Both the position numbers and the translations under genes were made by a program. DNA of 64,000 bases. Source: an uncultured Clostridia bacterium. GTDB taxonomy: Bacteria; Bacillota; Clostridia; Oscillospirales; Acutalibacteraceae. The DNA is taken from NCBI GenBank assembly GCA_947623175.1, contig CANQGK010000001.1, positions 124,001 to 188,000 of the forward strand, read 5' to 3'. The notes below the pieces were generated by a model, which saw nothing but the letters and a program-made list of their open reading frames with translations, did no database searches and was not told the origin of the DNA. Each line of letters starts with the position of its first letter. Positions within the stretch are counted from its first letter, which is position 1. Shown here piece after piece: positions 49,435 through 58,917 of the stretch.

Positions 49435-51987
49435 TTATCCCTCCTTGATAGCATAGCTTTCCGCTTTTACGGTTATGCCGTCGATTTTTTGATCGGAAGT
49501 TCCGAAATTCGCATAAATCGAACAGCCGTTGTCGTATTTTACGATTTCGGTATTTCCGATAATTTTATAATCCGTCATAAGCGACGAATTGATTTTTTCG
49601 GATATTTTTTTGCTTTCTTTTGCAAATTCGATAAAATCAGCTAATCTTTCTTCGCCGCCGAGAGATCTCAGGCGGGTTTTGTAATCCGTATTTCTTATAA
49701 AATCATCCGAACCGGTAATAAAGGCGGCATAGGGCATTGCGCCGTATTCCAACGCTTTAAGCTTATTGACCGCTTGATTGTCCGACAGATTATATGGCGC
49801 GCCCGCATAAGGAATGAGCGAATGGAGCACCATTTGCATAAACGGTACGTCGACAATTTCACCGTCGGTATGAGACGAGGCGGTGGGAATATTGAGCAAA
49901 TAATCCGCATACGGGTAAACGTATGAATTGCCGCCGTCAAAAATCAGCGGTATATCGGATTTTACGGCTTCCTGCAATACGCCGTCGATTATTCCGCCCG
50001 CTTCTGCCCTGTCTACCTGGCGCTTGGTATTATAATCCGCGCCCAAGTATAAGCCGGTAGCTCCGTATGAAATTCCCGGAAGATCCGATTTTTCAAAATT
50101 TTTCATAAGTGAAGCTCTTAACGACTCCGCGAAGTTTTTATAGCAAAGCGGGGAAATAAAATACCGTTTACCCGTTTGCGTATTGTATTGGCGCGTTACG
50201 ATATCGTAGTCGCTTCTGACATTTTGCAGTCGGTTCAAATACCGCGCGCTGTCCTTTGAGGGTGTAAATCCGTTTCCGGATTTATAGGCAAAATACATAT
50301 CCGCATCCAGGTACAACCCGCCGCCGGTTTCTTTACATAAGCTTTGCAGCTCTTTAAGCTCTTGTGCCGTGCCGACCTTTTTGCATATCGAAAATTCGTT
50401 GTACGCCTTATGCTCGTATCCGTCGTCGGTATAGCCGAACAAACGAATTACGATGGGGCCTACGTCGGCGGCTTTGAGCTTTTCCGCCGCGTCGATTATC
50501 TCCGAAACGGTCGAAAGTACCGTCCGCTTGGTATACGGAACTCCCAAAAAATGCTTTGTTTCGGTAATCGCGCAAAGAAAATCCATAACTACGGGCGAAG
50601 CGTCGGGCTTATCGGCGGCTTTTTTGAAACGTTCTTTTATACGTTCGCGATAAATTTTCGCCATTTGCGAATAATCGTTATTTTGCGGGGATAACAGGCA
50701 ATAATCGACCGTAGGTACTACCGCGGCAATCTTTTTCTGAAAAAGGTTGTAAGTCGGTATATCCATATCCGAGTAATCGGTGACGTCGATATTGCGCATC
50801 ACAAAGGTCGGATATGCGTGATTTAACAAAACCGAATTGCTTTTGGGCTCAACCGTTATTTTCGCAACCTCGTCGCCCTCGGTAATTTCGGCAAAATAGC
50901 CGCCCGACTTTTCCGAACAGCCGAAAACGGGCATGGTCATATTTTGCGAAAGAGAAGAAATTTTATCGGTGCGTAAAGAATAATCCTCGCCGTAGCAGGA
51001 AAAAACGCTCGCATTGTGACCGCTGTTGTAATCAAGTAAGCTTCCGCTGCCGTCGGCGACAAAAAAGCTTCCCTCGGCGGAGGACGAGCCGAAATACGGC
51101 AGTACCTCAATGCTTTGGAGCTTATATTGATCGCTTCGCTCGGTAATTTTGTCCGTCAAAACCTTTACGGTAAAGCCTGAATCGGTAAGCTCGTATTCTA
51201 CAGGAACGGTAAACCCCGGACTTTTTTCGGCGTTTTCGTTTTGATTTCCTATATTTAGTTTTTTAAGCAGCTCGCCGTATTTTTCGGCGGTGTAGCCGAT
51301 TTCGGCGAAGTAGTCGGAAATATCCGCACGGTCTATATCAGTTAAGTTTTCATCGATTATATAAGCGGCGTTTTTCTTTATATACGGATACTTTTTTTCG
51401 AGCTCAGCCGTCTCATCCGACAGCTCCTCCGGTGAGTAATAGACATAATAACGTCTAAGCCGCCTTATTATAAAATCATCGTCAAACTGCGCTAAGATTT
51501 CCTCAAATCCCGCCTCGTCGAAAATATCGGGTACAAAGGACTCGTTCTCTCCGAAGGAATAATAAACTCTGATTCGGTTACGATCGGTCAAAACCTTAAA
51601 ATTTTCAAGCAGAACGCTGTCGGTTTGCGAATACATATAAAAAGCATTGCTTTGATCCGAATAGTACACAACCGAAAGCTCGGAATGCATTTTTGCGTTT
51701 GTCGCTTCGGAAGCGGCTTGAAGCTCGTCGGGTGCCGCAGAGGCAACGCTTTTACCGGTAAGCTTATCCGTAACGGAAAAATGTGCGGTTTTTGAATTCA
51801 ATACAAAGCGGATACGTTCGTTTTCGAGGGTGACGTCGTTTTGGGTTTCGGAAAAGGAGGTATCATCCGGAGTTTGAATTACGGGAGCGGAAATATTGCT
51901 TTTATTGCCGTTTAAATTGCAGCCTGCCGTTACGGCGGTTAACAGCGCAGCCAAACAGCCCGCCGCTATTCTTTTGCAGCATTTCAA
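49435..51987 (-). CDS. Large lipoprotein, DUF5696-like
   Basis: This 850-residue lipoprotein has a signal peptide ending in lipobox TAGC (cysteine about residue 20), an N-terminal beta-rich half (about 40-430, with ENERIRFVLNSKTAHFSVTDK opening) and a C-terminal half that looks like a TIM-barrel glycosidase-type region (GPIVIRLFGYTDDGYEHK, GGLYLDADMYFAYKSG, SDIPLIFDGGNSYVYPYADY). It resembles DUF5696 proteins encoded in Firmicutes sugar-transport loci. Catalytic acids cannot be assigned safely. A TTG at 51987 with AGGAGG seven bases upstream is the start. Surface anchoring beside two transporters suggests glycan capture or trimming. Confidence 0.8.
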   Translation of the reverse strand: MKCCKRIAAGCLAALLTAVTAGCNLNGNKSNISAPVIQTPDDTSFSETQNDVTLENERIRFVLNSKTAHFSVTDKLTGKSVASAAPDELQAASEATNAKMHSELSVVYYSDQSNAFYMYSQTDSVLLENFKVLTDRNRIRVYYSFGENESFVPDIFDEAGFEEILAQFDDDFIIRRLRRYYVYYSPEELSDETAELEKKYPYIKKNAAYIIDENLTDIDRADISDYFAEIGYTAEKYGELLKKLNIGNQNENAEKSPGFTVPVEYELTDSGFTVKVLTDKITERSDQYKLQSIEVLPYFGSSSAEGSFFVADGSGSLLDYNSGHNASVFSCYGEDYSLRTDKISSLSQNMTMPVFGCSEKSGGYFAEITEGDEVAKITVEPKSNSVLLNHAYPTFVMRNIDVTDYSDMDIPTYNLFQKKIAAVVPTVDYCLLSPQNNDYSQMAKIYRERIKERFKKAADKPDASPVVMDFLCAITETKHFLGVPYTKRTVLSTVSEIIDAAEKLKAADVGPIVIRLFGYTDDGYEHKAYNEFSICKKVGTAQELKELQSLCKETGGGLYLDADMYFAYKSGNGFTPSKDSARYLNRLQNVRSDYDIVTRQYNTQTGKRYFISPLCYKNFAESLRASLMKNFEKSDLPGISYGATGLYLGADYNTKRQVDRAEAGGIIDGVLQEAVKSDIPLIFDGGNSYVYPYADYLLNIPTASSHTDGEIVDVPFMQMVLHSLIPYAGAPYNLSDNQAVNKLKALEYGAMPYAAFITGSDDFIRNTDYKTRLRSLGGEERLADFIEFAKESKKISEKINSSLMTDYKIIGNTEIVKYDNGCSIYANFGTSDQKIDGITVKAESYAIKEG

Positions 51988-52004
51988 ATTTATTCCTCCT
52001 TTTA

Positions 52005-54098
52005 TCAATACGAATGAAACGAGATTTCGGAATAAGAATTGTATACGAACTGCACAACGTTTTGCACAATGCTGATTATGAGCAAAATTATGAATATTAT
52101 TATACAAATACCCACAAGTATCAAAACGGCGGTCCATAACGTTTTAGAGGGCGAATAATCGTGCGTCATCATAAGCGACGCGTAAAGTAAAAATACAACC
52201 CAAATAATTATAAGCGTCTTAAAAAAGGTATAAAACGCAAGCTCGTCTGCGGTTATAACGTTGGAAAATATAAGCAGGGGTATGGCAAAAATAACGTACG
52301 GCTTTAGAGCGTAACAGGTGGCGATATAAATATCCTTAACCGTTCCCTTGCCGTCCATTAAGGTTGTAAAGCACCAATTCGCCGCAATGTAAAAAGCAAG
52401 TGGTAAAAAGAGCATTGCCACACGGTAAAGCACGTTTTCTTCACCCGGCACCTTTCCGGTGGCTATGTATCCGCCGAACTGCACGTTAAGCGCATACATC
52501 AAAAAGAAAAGAACGGCGATAAAGGTTGCCGTGCGAACGTTACCCCGCTTTTCGTGCTTTAAATCCCAAAACCCGTCGAAGGGATGAAGCATAATGTGAT
52601 TTGCGTACTTATAGTCCCGAAATGCCTTGCTCTCTATTGCAAAGGATTTCTTTTTTAAAAAGATTTTGCAGAAAATAAAAATCAAAACCGCGGCAAAAAG
52701 CGCTCCTAAAAAGTAAGGGAAAAATCGACGGATCAAATTGTCGCGGTACTTTGCAAAGGCGTTATTGTACAAATCGTAACGCCTTATAACGCTTAACTTT
52801 TTAAGGGCGGCGCCGTAATCCTTTTTGTATAAAAGCATTTTGGCTATGGTAATATCCGCCGGAAGATATGCGGAATCGATATTTTTAATTTCTTCGAAAG
52901 CAAGCTGTGCTTTTTCGTAGTCGCCGTCGTTATAAAGGGATAAAGCGCCGCGGATTTTTCTCGAAAAATCGGTTTCGCGTAAAACGGTTACCGAATTTTT
53001 AAAGGAATCGGTAACAATCAATTGAGCGGCGTTTTGATCCGTTTGCGGAATAAATTCTATCGCGGAAGCGGAATAAAAGGTGCCCTTTTGAGTTCCGTTA
53101 GCGCCGAAGGCGTACAATAAGGTTCCGTCCTCCGAATAGGTATAGATTTTTCCCTGTGACGAGTCCAAAACAAAATAAATATCCTCGCCTATTTTACCGG
53201 AATCGTAAAGCGCCACGTCGGTAAAATAGGGCTTGTAGCCGGTGCCGCTCAAATATACGCTGTCGCCGTATCCGTCGTAAGGACGCGCCAGAATATTGTC
53301 GCCGTCGCTGTTGAGCTTGCCCACGGGAACCGCGTCCGAAGTCTGCGACGCCACGTACAAAAAGCCGTTTTTATCCATGGTTACCGCGTTATACTCCGTC
53401 GGCACATAGGATTCCATCGAAGCGAGCTGTTCTTTTGTGGCGATTTTTCGCCATAATATTTCGCCGAAATTCGGTTCTACGTCGGGCGCGCCGGTGAAAT
53501 TCATAAATTCACCGTTTTCGTCAAGCACCATAACGCCCTGATTTATGCCCTTGCAAATTACGTACATTTTACCGGTAGAATCCACCGACAAACGAATGGG
53601 CAGGTATTGATAATCCGCTTCCAATATCGAAACCGTCGGGCGGTCAAAAATCCTTTCGCAGATGTAATTTTCTTTTTCTTTTCTAAACATTACAATCCGC
53701 GAATTGCCGGTATCGGCGACGTAAAGCGAGTCGTTATCCGCCCATACGCCCTTGGGTTCGGTGAATTTCTGCTCTTTATTCTCAAAAGAAAAAGATGATA
53801 AATAGGCAAACGAGTCCAAATTGCGATCGCTTATTATAATCCGGTCGTTTCCGCAGTCGCAGATATATAAGTACCCGTCGTCGGTTACACAACAATCGCT
53901 CGGCTCCTTAAAATTCCCGAAAGCGACCTTTTGCACTTCGAAAGCCGCAGGCGTAATAAGCGGCTTGCCGTCCGTATCGTAAATGTAGGTTTGGTATACG
54001 CCCTCGGGCGTATAGTCCGCCGCCGCCGAGGTCGTAAAGGAAAACGAACCGCACAAAAGTATAACGCACAGGCAGAACGTATAAAATAATTTCTTCAA
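52005..54098 (-). CDS. NHL-repeat, TPR and Yip1-domain membrane protein
   Basis: This 697-residue protein has a signal peptide (about residues 1-26), an NHL beta-propeller (about 55-375; blades such as DGYLYICDCGNDRIIISD and DSLYVADTGNSRIVMF), one or two TPR-like helical hairpins (about 385-440, ALSLYNDGDYEKAQLAFEEI), a membrane helix (about 458) and a C-terminal Yip1-like domain with five helices (about 500-690, HPFDGFWDLKHEKRG). NHL propellers bind proteins or glycans outside the cell. Yip1 domains act in membranes by an unknown mechanism. Genes of this build are found next to DUF5696 and sugar permease genes. It may be a sensor or scaffold; function unknown. Confidence 0.85.
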   Translation of the reverse strand: MKKLFYTFCLCVILLCGSFSFTTSAAADYTPEGVYQTYIYDTDGKPLITPAAFEVQKVAFGNFKEPSDCCVTDDGYLYICDCGNDRIIISDRNLDSFAYLSSFSFENKEQKFTEPKGVWADNDSLYVADTGNSRIVMFRKEKENYICERIFDRPTVSILEADYQYLPIRLSVDSTGKMYVICKGINQGVMVLDENGEFMNFTGAPDVEPNFGEILWRKIATKEQLASMESYVPTEYNAVTMDKNGFLYVASQTSDAVPVGKLNSDGDNILARPYDGYGDSVYLSGTGYKPYFTDVALYDSGKIGEDIYFVLDSSQGKIYTYSEDGTLLYAFGANGTQKGTFYSASAIEFIPQTDQNAAQLIVTDSFKNSVTVLRETDFSRKIRGALSLYNDGDYEKAQLAFEEIKNIDSAYLPADITIAKMLLYKKDYGAALKKLSVIRRYDLYNNAFAKYRDNLIRRFFPYFLGALFAAVLIFIFCKIFLKKKSFAIESKAFRDYKYANHIMLHPFDGFWDLKHEKRGNVRTATFIAVLFFLMYALNVQFGGYIATGKVPGEENVLYRVAMLFLPLAFYIAANWCFTTLMDGKGTVKDIYIATCYALKPYVIFAIPLLIFSNVITADELAFYTFFKTLIIIWVVFLLYASLMMTHDYSPSKTLWTAVLILVGICIIIFIILLIISIVQNVVQFVYNSYSEISFHSY

Positions 54099-54117
54099 TT
54101 TCGGTTCCTCCCGTACA

Positions 54118-55041
54118 TTAATCCTTCATTCCCGAAGAGGACATGGTTTCAATGATATTTGACTGGCTGAAAACGAATATCAAAATAGGAATAATCATCA
54201 TAAATACCGCTACCGCGGCGCCTATTCCCGCACGGGCGATATTGACCGTAGTGCCCGAGCCCGTGATTTGATTAAGGGCGCACGGAAGGGTTTTAAGCTC
54301 TTCCTTGTATATAAAGTTGTTATTGCCTATGGGCCAAAGCGACTGCACCGAAAGCAGCAACAAGGTAAGCCATGCCGGCTTTACGTTCGGCATAACTATT
54401 CTCCAGAAGATAACGTTTTGATTTGCGCCGTCAATTCGCGCCGCCTCCAGCAAAGAATCGGGTATTTGCTCCATGAACTGTTTCATCAAATAAAGTCCGA
54501 GCGACATTCCGAACGCGGGAATAATAAGCGCGGCGTAGGTATCCACCAAATGCAGCTTTGACATAACAAGATAGTTCGGTATAGCCGTCACGTCCGCGTT
54601 GAACATCAGCGAGAAGACAACCAGGGTAAACAGAAAGTTTTTTCCCGGGAATTTTTTCTTTGCAAGCGGATAAGCGCACATCGAGGAAATTATAATATGC
54701 CCCGCCGTTCCGACGCCCGTAACCAAGAAGCTGTTGAAAACATACCGCAAAAACGGGACGTTGGAGGTCGACATAACTATAAACATATCCCGATAATTCC
54801 CGAATGTGGGATTGGTGGGAAACAGCTGCGGCGGAAAAACAAACAGTTCGTCCTGCGGCTTAAAGGAGTTGGAGATGATCAAAAGCATGGGAATAGCCAT
54901 AAAAATCGAGAACAGCAATAAAAGAACGGTCAATGCAGCTGTTCCCGTTTTGGAACGGTTGACCTTTTTGGAACGGTTCAACCCTCGAAAAGTTATTCTG
55001 TGTTTATGCCGGTTTTTAATTGTAAAATCACTTGCAGTCAT
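54118..55041 (-). CDS. Carbohydrate ABC transporter permease (MalG type), system 1
   Basis: This 307-residue membrane protein has an Arg/Lys-rich cytosolic start, six helices and the EAA-loop motif LLEAARIDGANQNVIFWRIVM (about residue 200, quoted in two parts as LLEAARIDGAN and VIFWRIVM). It pairs with the MalF-type gene 12 bases upstream. It is followed by the NHL/Yip1 gene. Confidence 0.92.
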   Translation of the reverse strand: MTASDFTIKNRHKHRITFRGLNRSKKVNRSKTGTAALTVLLLLFSIFMAIPMLLIISNSFKPQDELFVFPPQLFPTNPTFGNYRDMFIVMSTSNVPFLRYVFNSFLVTGVGTAGHIIISSMCAYPLAKKKFPGKNFLFTLVVFSLMFNADVTAIPNYLVMSKLHLVDTYAALIIPAFGMSLGLYLMKQFMEQIPDSLLEAARIDGANQNVIFWRIVMPNVKPAWLTLLLLSVQSLWPIGNNNFIYKEELKTLPCALNQITGSGTTVNIARAGIGAAVAVFMMIIPILIFVFSQSNIIETMSSSGMKD

Positions 55042-55053
55042 AACGACTCCTCC

Positions 55054-55956
55054 CTAATCTTTGCCGGCTAACAGCTTTTGAACAATCATATTTATACCCA
55101 TCATGATTAAAAACAGTACCGTTGCCACCGCGGAAGCATAACCCATCTCGTACCTTACGTTTCCGTAATCCTGCAATAAATGTACCATAGTATACAACGA
55201 ATAATTGGTGCTCGGGAAGCCGTAAATCGCGGTGATTACCGCTCCCGTACCGAAGGCTCCCGTAATGCTCATTACCGCGCCGAACATAAGCTGCGGCCGC
55301 ATCGAGGGCAAGGTTATATACCACATTTCCTGATATCTGTTTTTTATTCCGTCGATCGCGGCGGCTTCGTACATTCGGGCGTCGACGTTCTTAAATCCGG
55401 CAATAAAGGATAAAAAGCCCGCGCCGAAGCTCATCCAAAGCATTACGATAATAGCCGAGCCCAGCATATAATCGGAGTCGGTAAGCCATTGTATCGGCTT
55501 ATAGGTTATTCCCAAATTCATCAAAATTCCGTTTAAAAAGCCGTAGGTATCGCCGCTGTATATGATAGCCCATATGCTGTAGGCTCCGCCGCTTATTACG
55601 GGCGAATAAAAGAGCAGCGTTAAAGCCGCGCGGGTTTTGTTGCCTATTTCGTTTAAAACCCAAGCCAATAAAAGGCTCAGGAAAAATCCGCCCGGACCTG
55701 TTATCAAAGCGATCAACAATGTATTTTTAAGGGCTATCGGAAAAAGCGAATCGTCCAAAAAGAGTCTGAAATAATTCCTAAAGCCTATAAAGGTAGGTGA
55801 TTGCACAATATCAAATCTTGTAAAGCTTAAAACAATCGAAATAAAAACCGGTAAAACCGTGAATGTGAAAAATATCAGCATAAACGGCAAAATATATAAA
55901 TAATCGGCTTTATACCGATACCAAAAGGCGGAGAAACCGTTCTTTTTTTTATTCAT
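55054..55956 (-). CDS. Carbohydrate ABC transporter permease (MalF type), system 1
   Basis: This 300-residue membrane protein has six helices and the EAA-loop motif MYEAAAIDGIKNRYQEMWYI (about residue 193). It lies 14 bases after the giant solute-binding protein gene and forms the channel with the following MalG-type protein. Confidence 0.93.
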   Translation of the reverse strand: MNKKKNGFSAFWYRYKADYLYILPFMLIFFTFTVLPVFISIVLSFTRFDIVQSPTFIGFRNYFRLFLDDSLFPIALKNTLLIALITGPGGFFLSLLLAWVLNEIGNKTRAALTLLFYSPVISGGAYSIWAIIYSGDTYGFLNGILMNLGITYKPIQWLTDSDYMLGSAIIVMLWMSFGAGFLSFIAGFKNVDARMYEAAAIDGIKNRYQEMWYITLPSMRPQLMFGAVMSITGAFGTGAVITAIYGFPSTNYSLYTMVHLLQDYGNVRYEMGYASAVATVLFLIMMGINMIVQKLLAGKD

Positions 55957-55970
55957 TTTTTCATCCCCCT

Positions 55971-58862
55971 TTATTTGAGATCGTATTCTTCTCTCTTATT
56001 AGCAAGCTCGATATCAATATCGTCCGCCATATCGCTCATGGTCTTTCTTACCTCGTCGTTGTCGTAAACGATATTGCGGAAAGCGAAGTTAAATAATCGC
56101 TCGGTAAAGTATCCGCCGGGTACTTCGCTGTATTCCTTTAAATGCTCCTGCTGATAGAGCATACTGTCTTTCATGTCTTTGTTCCATTTTACGGCCTTCA
56201 TGGCGTTTTTATTTGCCGAATTATAGCGCGCCGCGGCGCCTACGACCGCCTCAAGCCGTTTTCCGAACATATCTTGCGCGTCGGCGGAGCACCACCACAT
56301 AAGAAAATCACCGGCGGCTTGCTTATTTTCGGAATCGGACATAATAACCGAACCCGTCGCGCGGGTCACCGTGGTATGATTAATATTCCCCTCGCTGTCC
56401 GCGGTTCCGGGAACGGGAAGCATTCCCCACAAATTTTTAATTTCCGGTGCGAAAAGCGTCAGGGTATTGTACATCGAAAAATCCACAACCGCTATTGGCA
56501 TTTCGCCGTTGCGGAAGCGGTTGGCAAAATCGAAGGATAAAGCAAAGCCGTATTCCTTATAGAGCGTCGAAAAGAGCTTCATGCTCTCGACCGCGGCGGA
56601 CGAGGATAAACCGGAGCTTTTCATATCGTTAACGTAAAGATCACCGCCGCGCTGATACAAAAAGGTCAAAAAGTTATCGACGGTGGGAAGCAGTCCGAAG
56701 GAGAGCGCGCTTTTCTTCATTTTAGGCAAAACGGTCTCCAAAATCAGATCCCAGCGTGTCAAATCGGAGGGCGCGATATTTAATTCGCGCAAAATATCCG
56801 TACGGTAAAAGAGCATAGGCCAGGTTTGAGTTTCGGGCAATGCGTATAAACCGTCTCGGAATTTAAATACGTTCAAAGAATAATCGTGAAATTGGCTTGT
56901 TAAAAATTCGCCGTCAATATAATCGTACAAATTCTCCGCCGCGTTTCGCAAAGCCAAATTATTTACGTCGGTCTGCGCAACGCCGAGCACGACGTCCGGC
57001 CCTTTATGGGCTAAAATCGACGGCAGCAGCGCCGTAGTGGATACCAATTGTACCTGAACGGCAATATTCGTTTTAGGAGTGAAATAGGTGGATGCGATTT
57101 GTCTCAGTATCTGGGCCTGGTCCTGTGAAGTGGTCATCCATACCGTAATCGATTTATCGGACTCGATTTCGGTTTGTCCTACCTTCGAATAATCCATAAC
57201 AAATGATGACAGAAAATTACAAAAATAATGTGTCACAAGCTTAAAAAATCCCGCTTCGCCCTGCAAAAGCTCTGCGTCGGGCGCGCCGAAACGAACGTAA
57301 TCAAGCTGCAGCGGCTGACCGCGCTGTTCGTTAATCCATGTGCCGAACGAGGCTATATTGTCCTTAAAGGTGGAGAGTCTTACCGAAATTTTATCGGTAT
57401 CCCGAAGCATTAAATCAAGATTTGTATAAAGGCGCTTTACGTCTACGAGAGAAGAGGCGTTGCCTTCGATCTTCACTATGCCCTGCTCCAGCGCTTTAAG
57501 CCGAGCGCTTAAATCTTTCATCCGTTCGATAGTTTCGGGAATGCTTCTGTCAAAACGGTAATCACGATACGGATCCGGATTTACGCCGGTTACCGCGATA
57601 ATTTTTCGGTATACGTTATTGAGCTCGTTAAGCAGATTTGAAGCGTTTTGAATTACCTCGCTGTAATCCCCCATCGAAACGGCAAGTCTCAAGGTATGCT
57701 CGCCTTTCTCAAGGTAAATTTTATAGGGAGTTTCGGTTTTGTCGGCAAAAAAGCCGGATTGCCATGTCGTACTGTAGGGGAAAAGCCAGGAATCGGCTTC
57801 CTTAAAGGGCAGTTTCCCGTCTATGTAAATGCTCCGACAGCAGCCGCGCCCCTCCTTATACGCCTGCTTAAAATGCGAGGACAAAGCGTAAAATCCGGAT
57901 TTTTCCACCGTGAAATTCCACTCTATCCATTGGTCGGCGTTAGACCACATCTGTCCGCCTAAGCTGTTGTAAACGATTTTATAAGCCGAATAGGGCTCAA
58001 CGGTAGGCGAAGTGCGGTCGGATACCGGATAAAGCATCTGACTCGATTTTATATCGGCGTCCTCGGCTTGCAGAACAATATCGGGAAGGTCTGATTCTTC
58101 GGCTGTATTTTCGTAAGCCTTTACTACCGTTTCATACTCTTTCGCTCTTGTATCGAGCACCGATTTAAAGCATATTTTTCCCCATACCGCGGGTTCCGCC
58201 GCGCCTTCAAGCTTAAAATTATGCTCTCCGGCGGATAAATAAAAACAAAACGGTTCGCGGTTTATTCCGGAAGGATCTTCTGCAAATTGCCACGTCCAGG
58301 ACGGCTTTTCGATCTGGGTGATCATTATTTCATTGCCCTGCGTATCCGTTTCGGGTTTATCCGTAGCGTCGCCCCAAATACGTGAAAATGCGAGATTTTG
58401 CGCTTCGACAAAGGGAGCTTCGTTATCTATTTTTACACTGCGCTCGATATTGTCGCCCGCGCCCTCCACCGTGTAATATTCAAAATAAAGGCAGTAAAGT
58501 CCGCTTTTTTTAACCGAAAAATCCCAGGAAACCGTATCGTTTTCCGGCTGGTACAATGCCGCGCCGCTTCTTCCCGCATAGTTGTTTTCTATACGGGAAG
58601 AAGGAGCATTTGAAAGATTTGCTTTCGAAATCGGCAATTCAATTTCGTCGGGCGGGCAATCCGCGGAGTTGTATTCGGCGTAATAGTCGTAATACGAAAT
58701 TATATCGCTTGCGGTAATTGTATTAACCTTATTCCAATCAAAATCATCCGAATAATCCGTTTCGGCACTGCACAAAATCGGAGTCACAGAAGACAGCACA
58801 ATACAAACCGTAATGCAAAATATTATGGTTTTTGTCTTTATGTTATTGAAATAAGAGTTCAT
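55971..58862 (-). CDS. Giant extracellular solute-binding protein with carbohydrate-binding-like N-terminal domains
   Basis: This 963-residue secreted protein has a signal peptide (about residues 1-33) and two related beta-sandwich, CBM6/CBM35-like units (about 40-250 and 265-420; repeated SWDFSVKKSGLYCLYFEYY and EWNFTVEKSGFYALSSHF). A helical coiled segment follows (about 420-530), then a complete type 1 solute-binding domain (about 580-960, SKVGQTEIESDKSITVWMTT to the end). Ordinary sugar-binding proteins are 400-550 residues, so this is about twice the usual length. It has no lipobox, so the N-terminal helix may act as an anchor. The ATG at 58862 has GGTGG eight bases upstream. Confidence 0.85.
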   Translation of the reverse strand: MNSYFNNIKTKTIIFCITVCIVLSSVTPILCSAETDYSDDFDWNKVNTITASDIISYYDYYAEYNSADCPPDEIELPISKANLSNAPSSRIENNYAGRSGAALYQPENDTVSWDFSVKKSGLYCLYFEYYTVEGAGDNIERSVKIDNEAPFVEAQNLAFSRIWGDATDKPETDTQGNEIMITQIEKPSWTWQFAEDPSGINREPFCFYLSAGEHNFKLEGAAEPAVWGKICFKSVLDTRAKEYETVVKAYENTAEESDLPDIVLQAEDADIKSSQMLYPVSDRTSPTVEPYSAYKIVYNSLGGQMWSNADQWIEWNFTVEKSGFYALSSHFKQAYKEGRGCCRSIYIDGKLPFKEADSWLFPYSTTWQSGFFADKTETPYKIYLEKGEHTLRLAVSMGDYSEVIQNASNLLNELNNVYRKIIAVTGVNPDPYRDYRFDRSIPETIERMKDLSARLKALEQGIVKIEGNASSLVDVKRLYTNLDLMLRDTDKISVRLSTFKDNIASFGTWINEQRGQPLQLDYVRFGAPDAELLQGEAGFFKLVTHYFCNFLSSFVMDYSKVGQTEIESDKSITVWMTTSQDQAQILRQIASTYFTPKTNIAVQVQLVSTTALLPSILAHKGPDVVLGVAQTDVNNLALRNAAENLYDYIDGEFLTSQFHDYSLNVFKFRDGLYALPETQTWPMLFYRTDILRELNIAPSDLTRWDLILETVLPKMKKSALSFGLLPTVDNFLTFLYQRGGDLYVNDMKSSGLSSSAAVESMKLFSTLYKEYGFALSFDFANRFRNGEMPIAVVDFSMYNTLTLFAPEIKNLWGMLPVPGTADSEGNINHTTVTRATGSVIMSDSENKQAAGDFLMWWCSADAQDMFGKRLEAVVGAAARYNSANKNAMKAVKWNKDMKDSMLYQQEHLKEYSEVPGGYFTERLFNFAFRNIVYDNDEVRKTMSDMADDIDIELANKREEYDLK

Positions 58863-58917
58863 AAATATACCCACCGAATCTTTACTCGATTTTAAGCCTT
58901 TACCTTAAATCATTTAA

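Noticed and set aside
47617..55956. A hidden ATPase gene for the two sugar transporters
   Set aside because: No Walker A plus LSGGQ frame exists between 39.5 and 64 kb; sharing of an MsmX-type ATPase encoded elsewhere is the usual solution.
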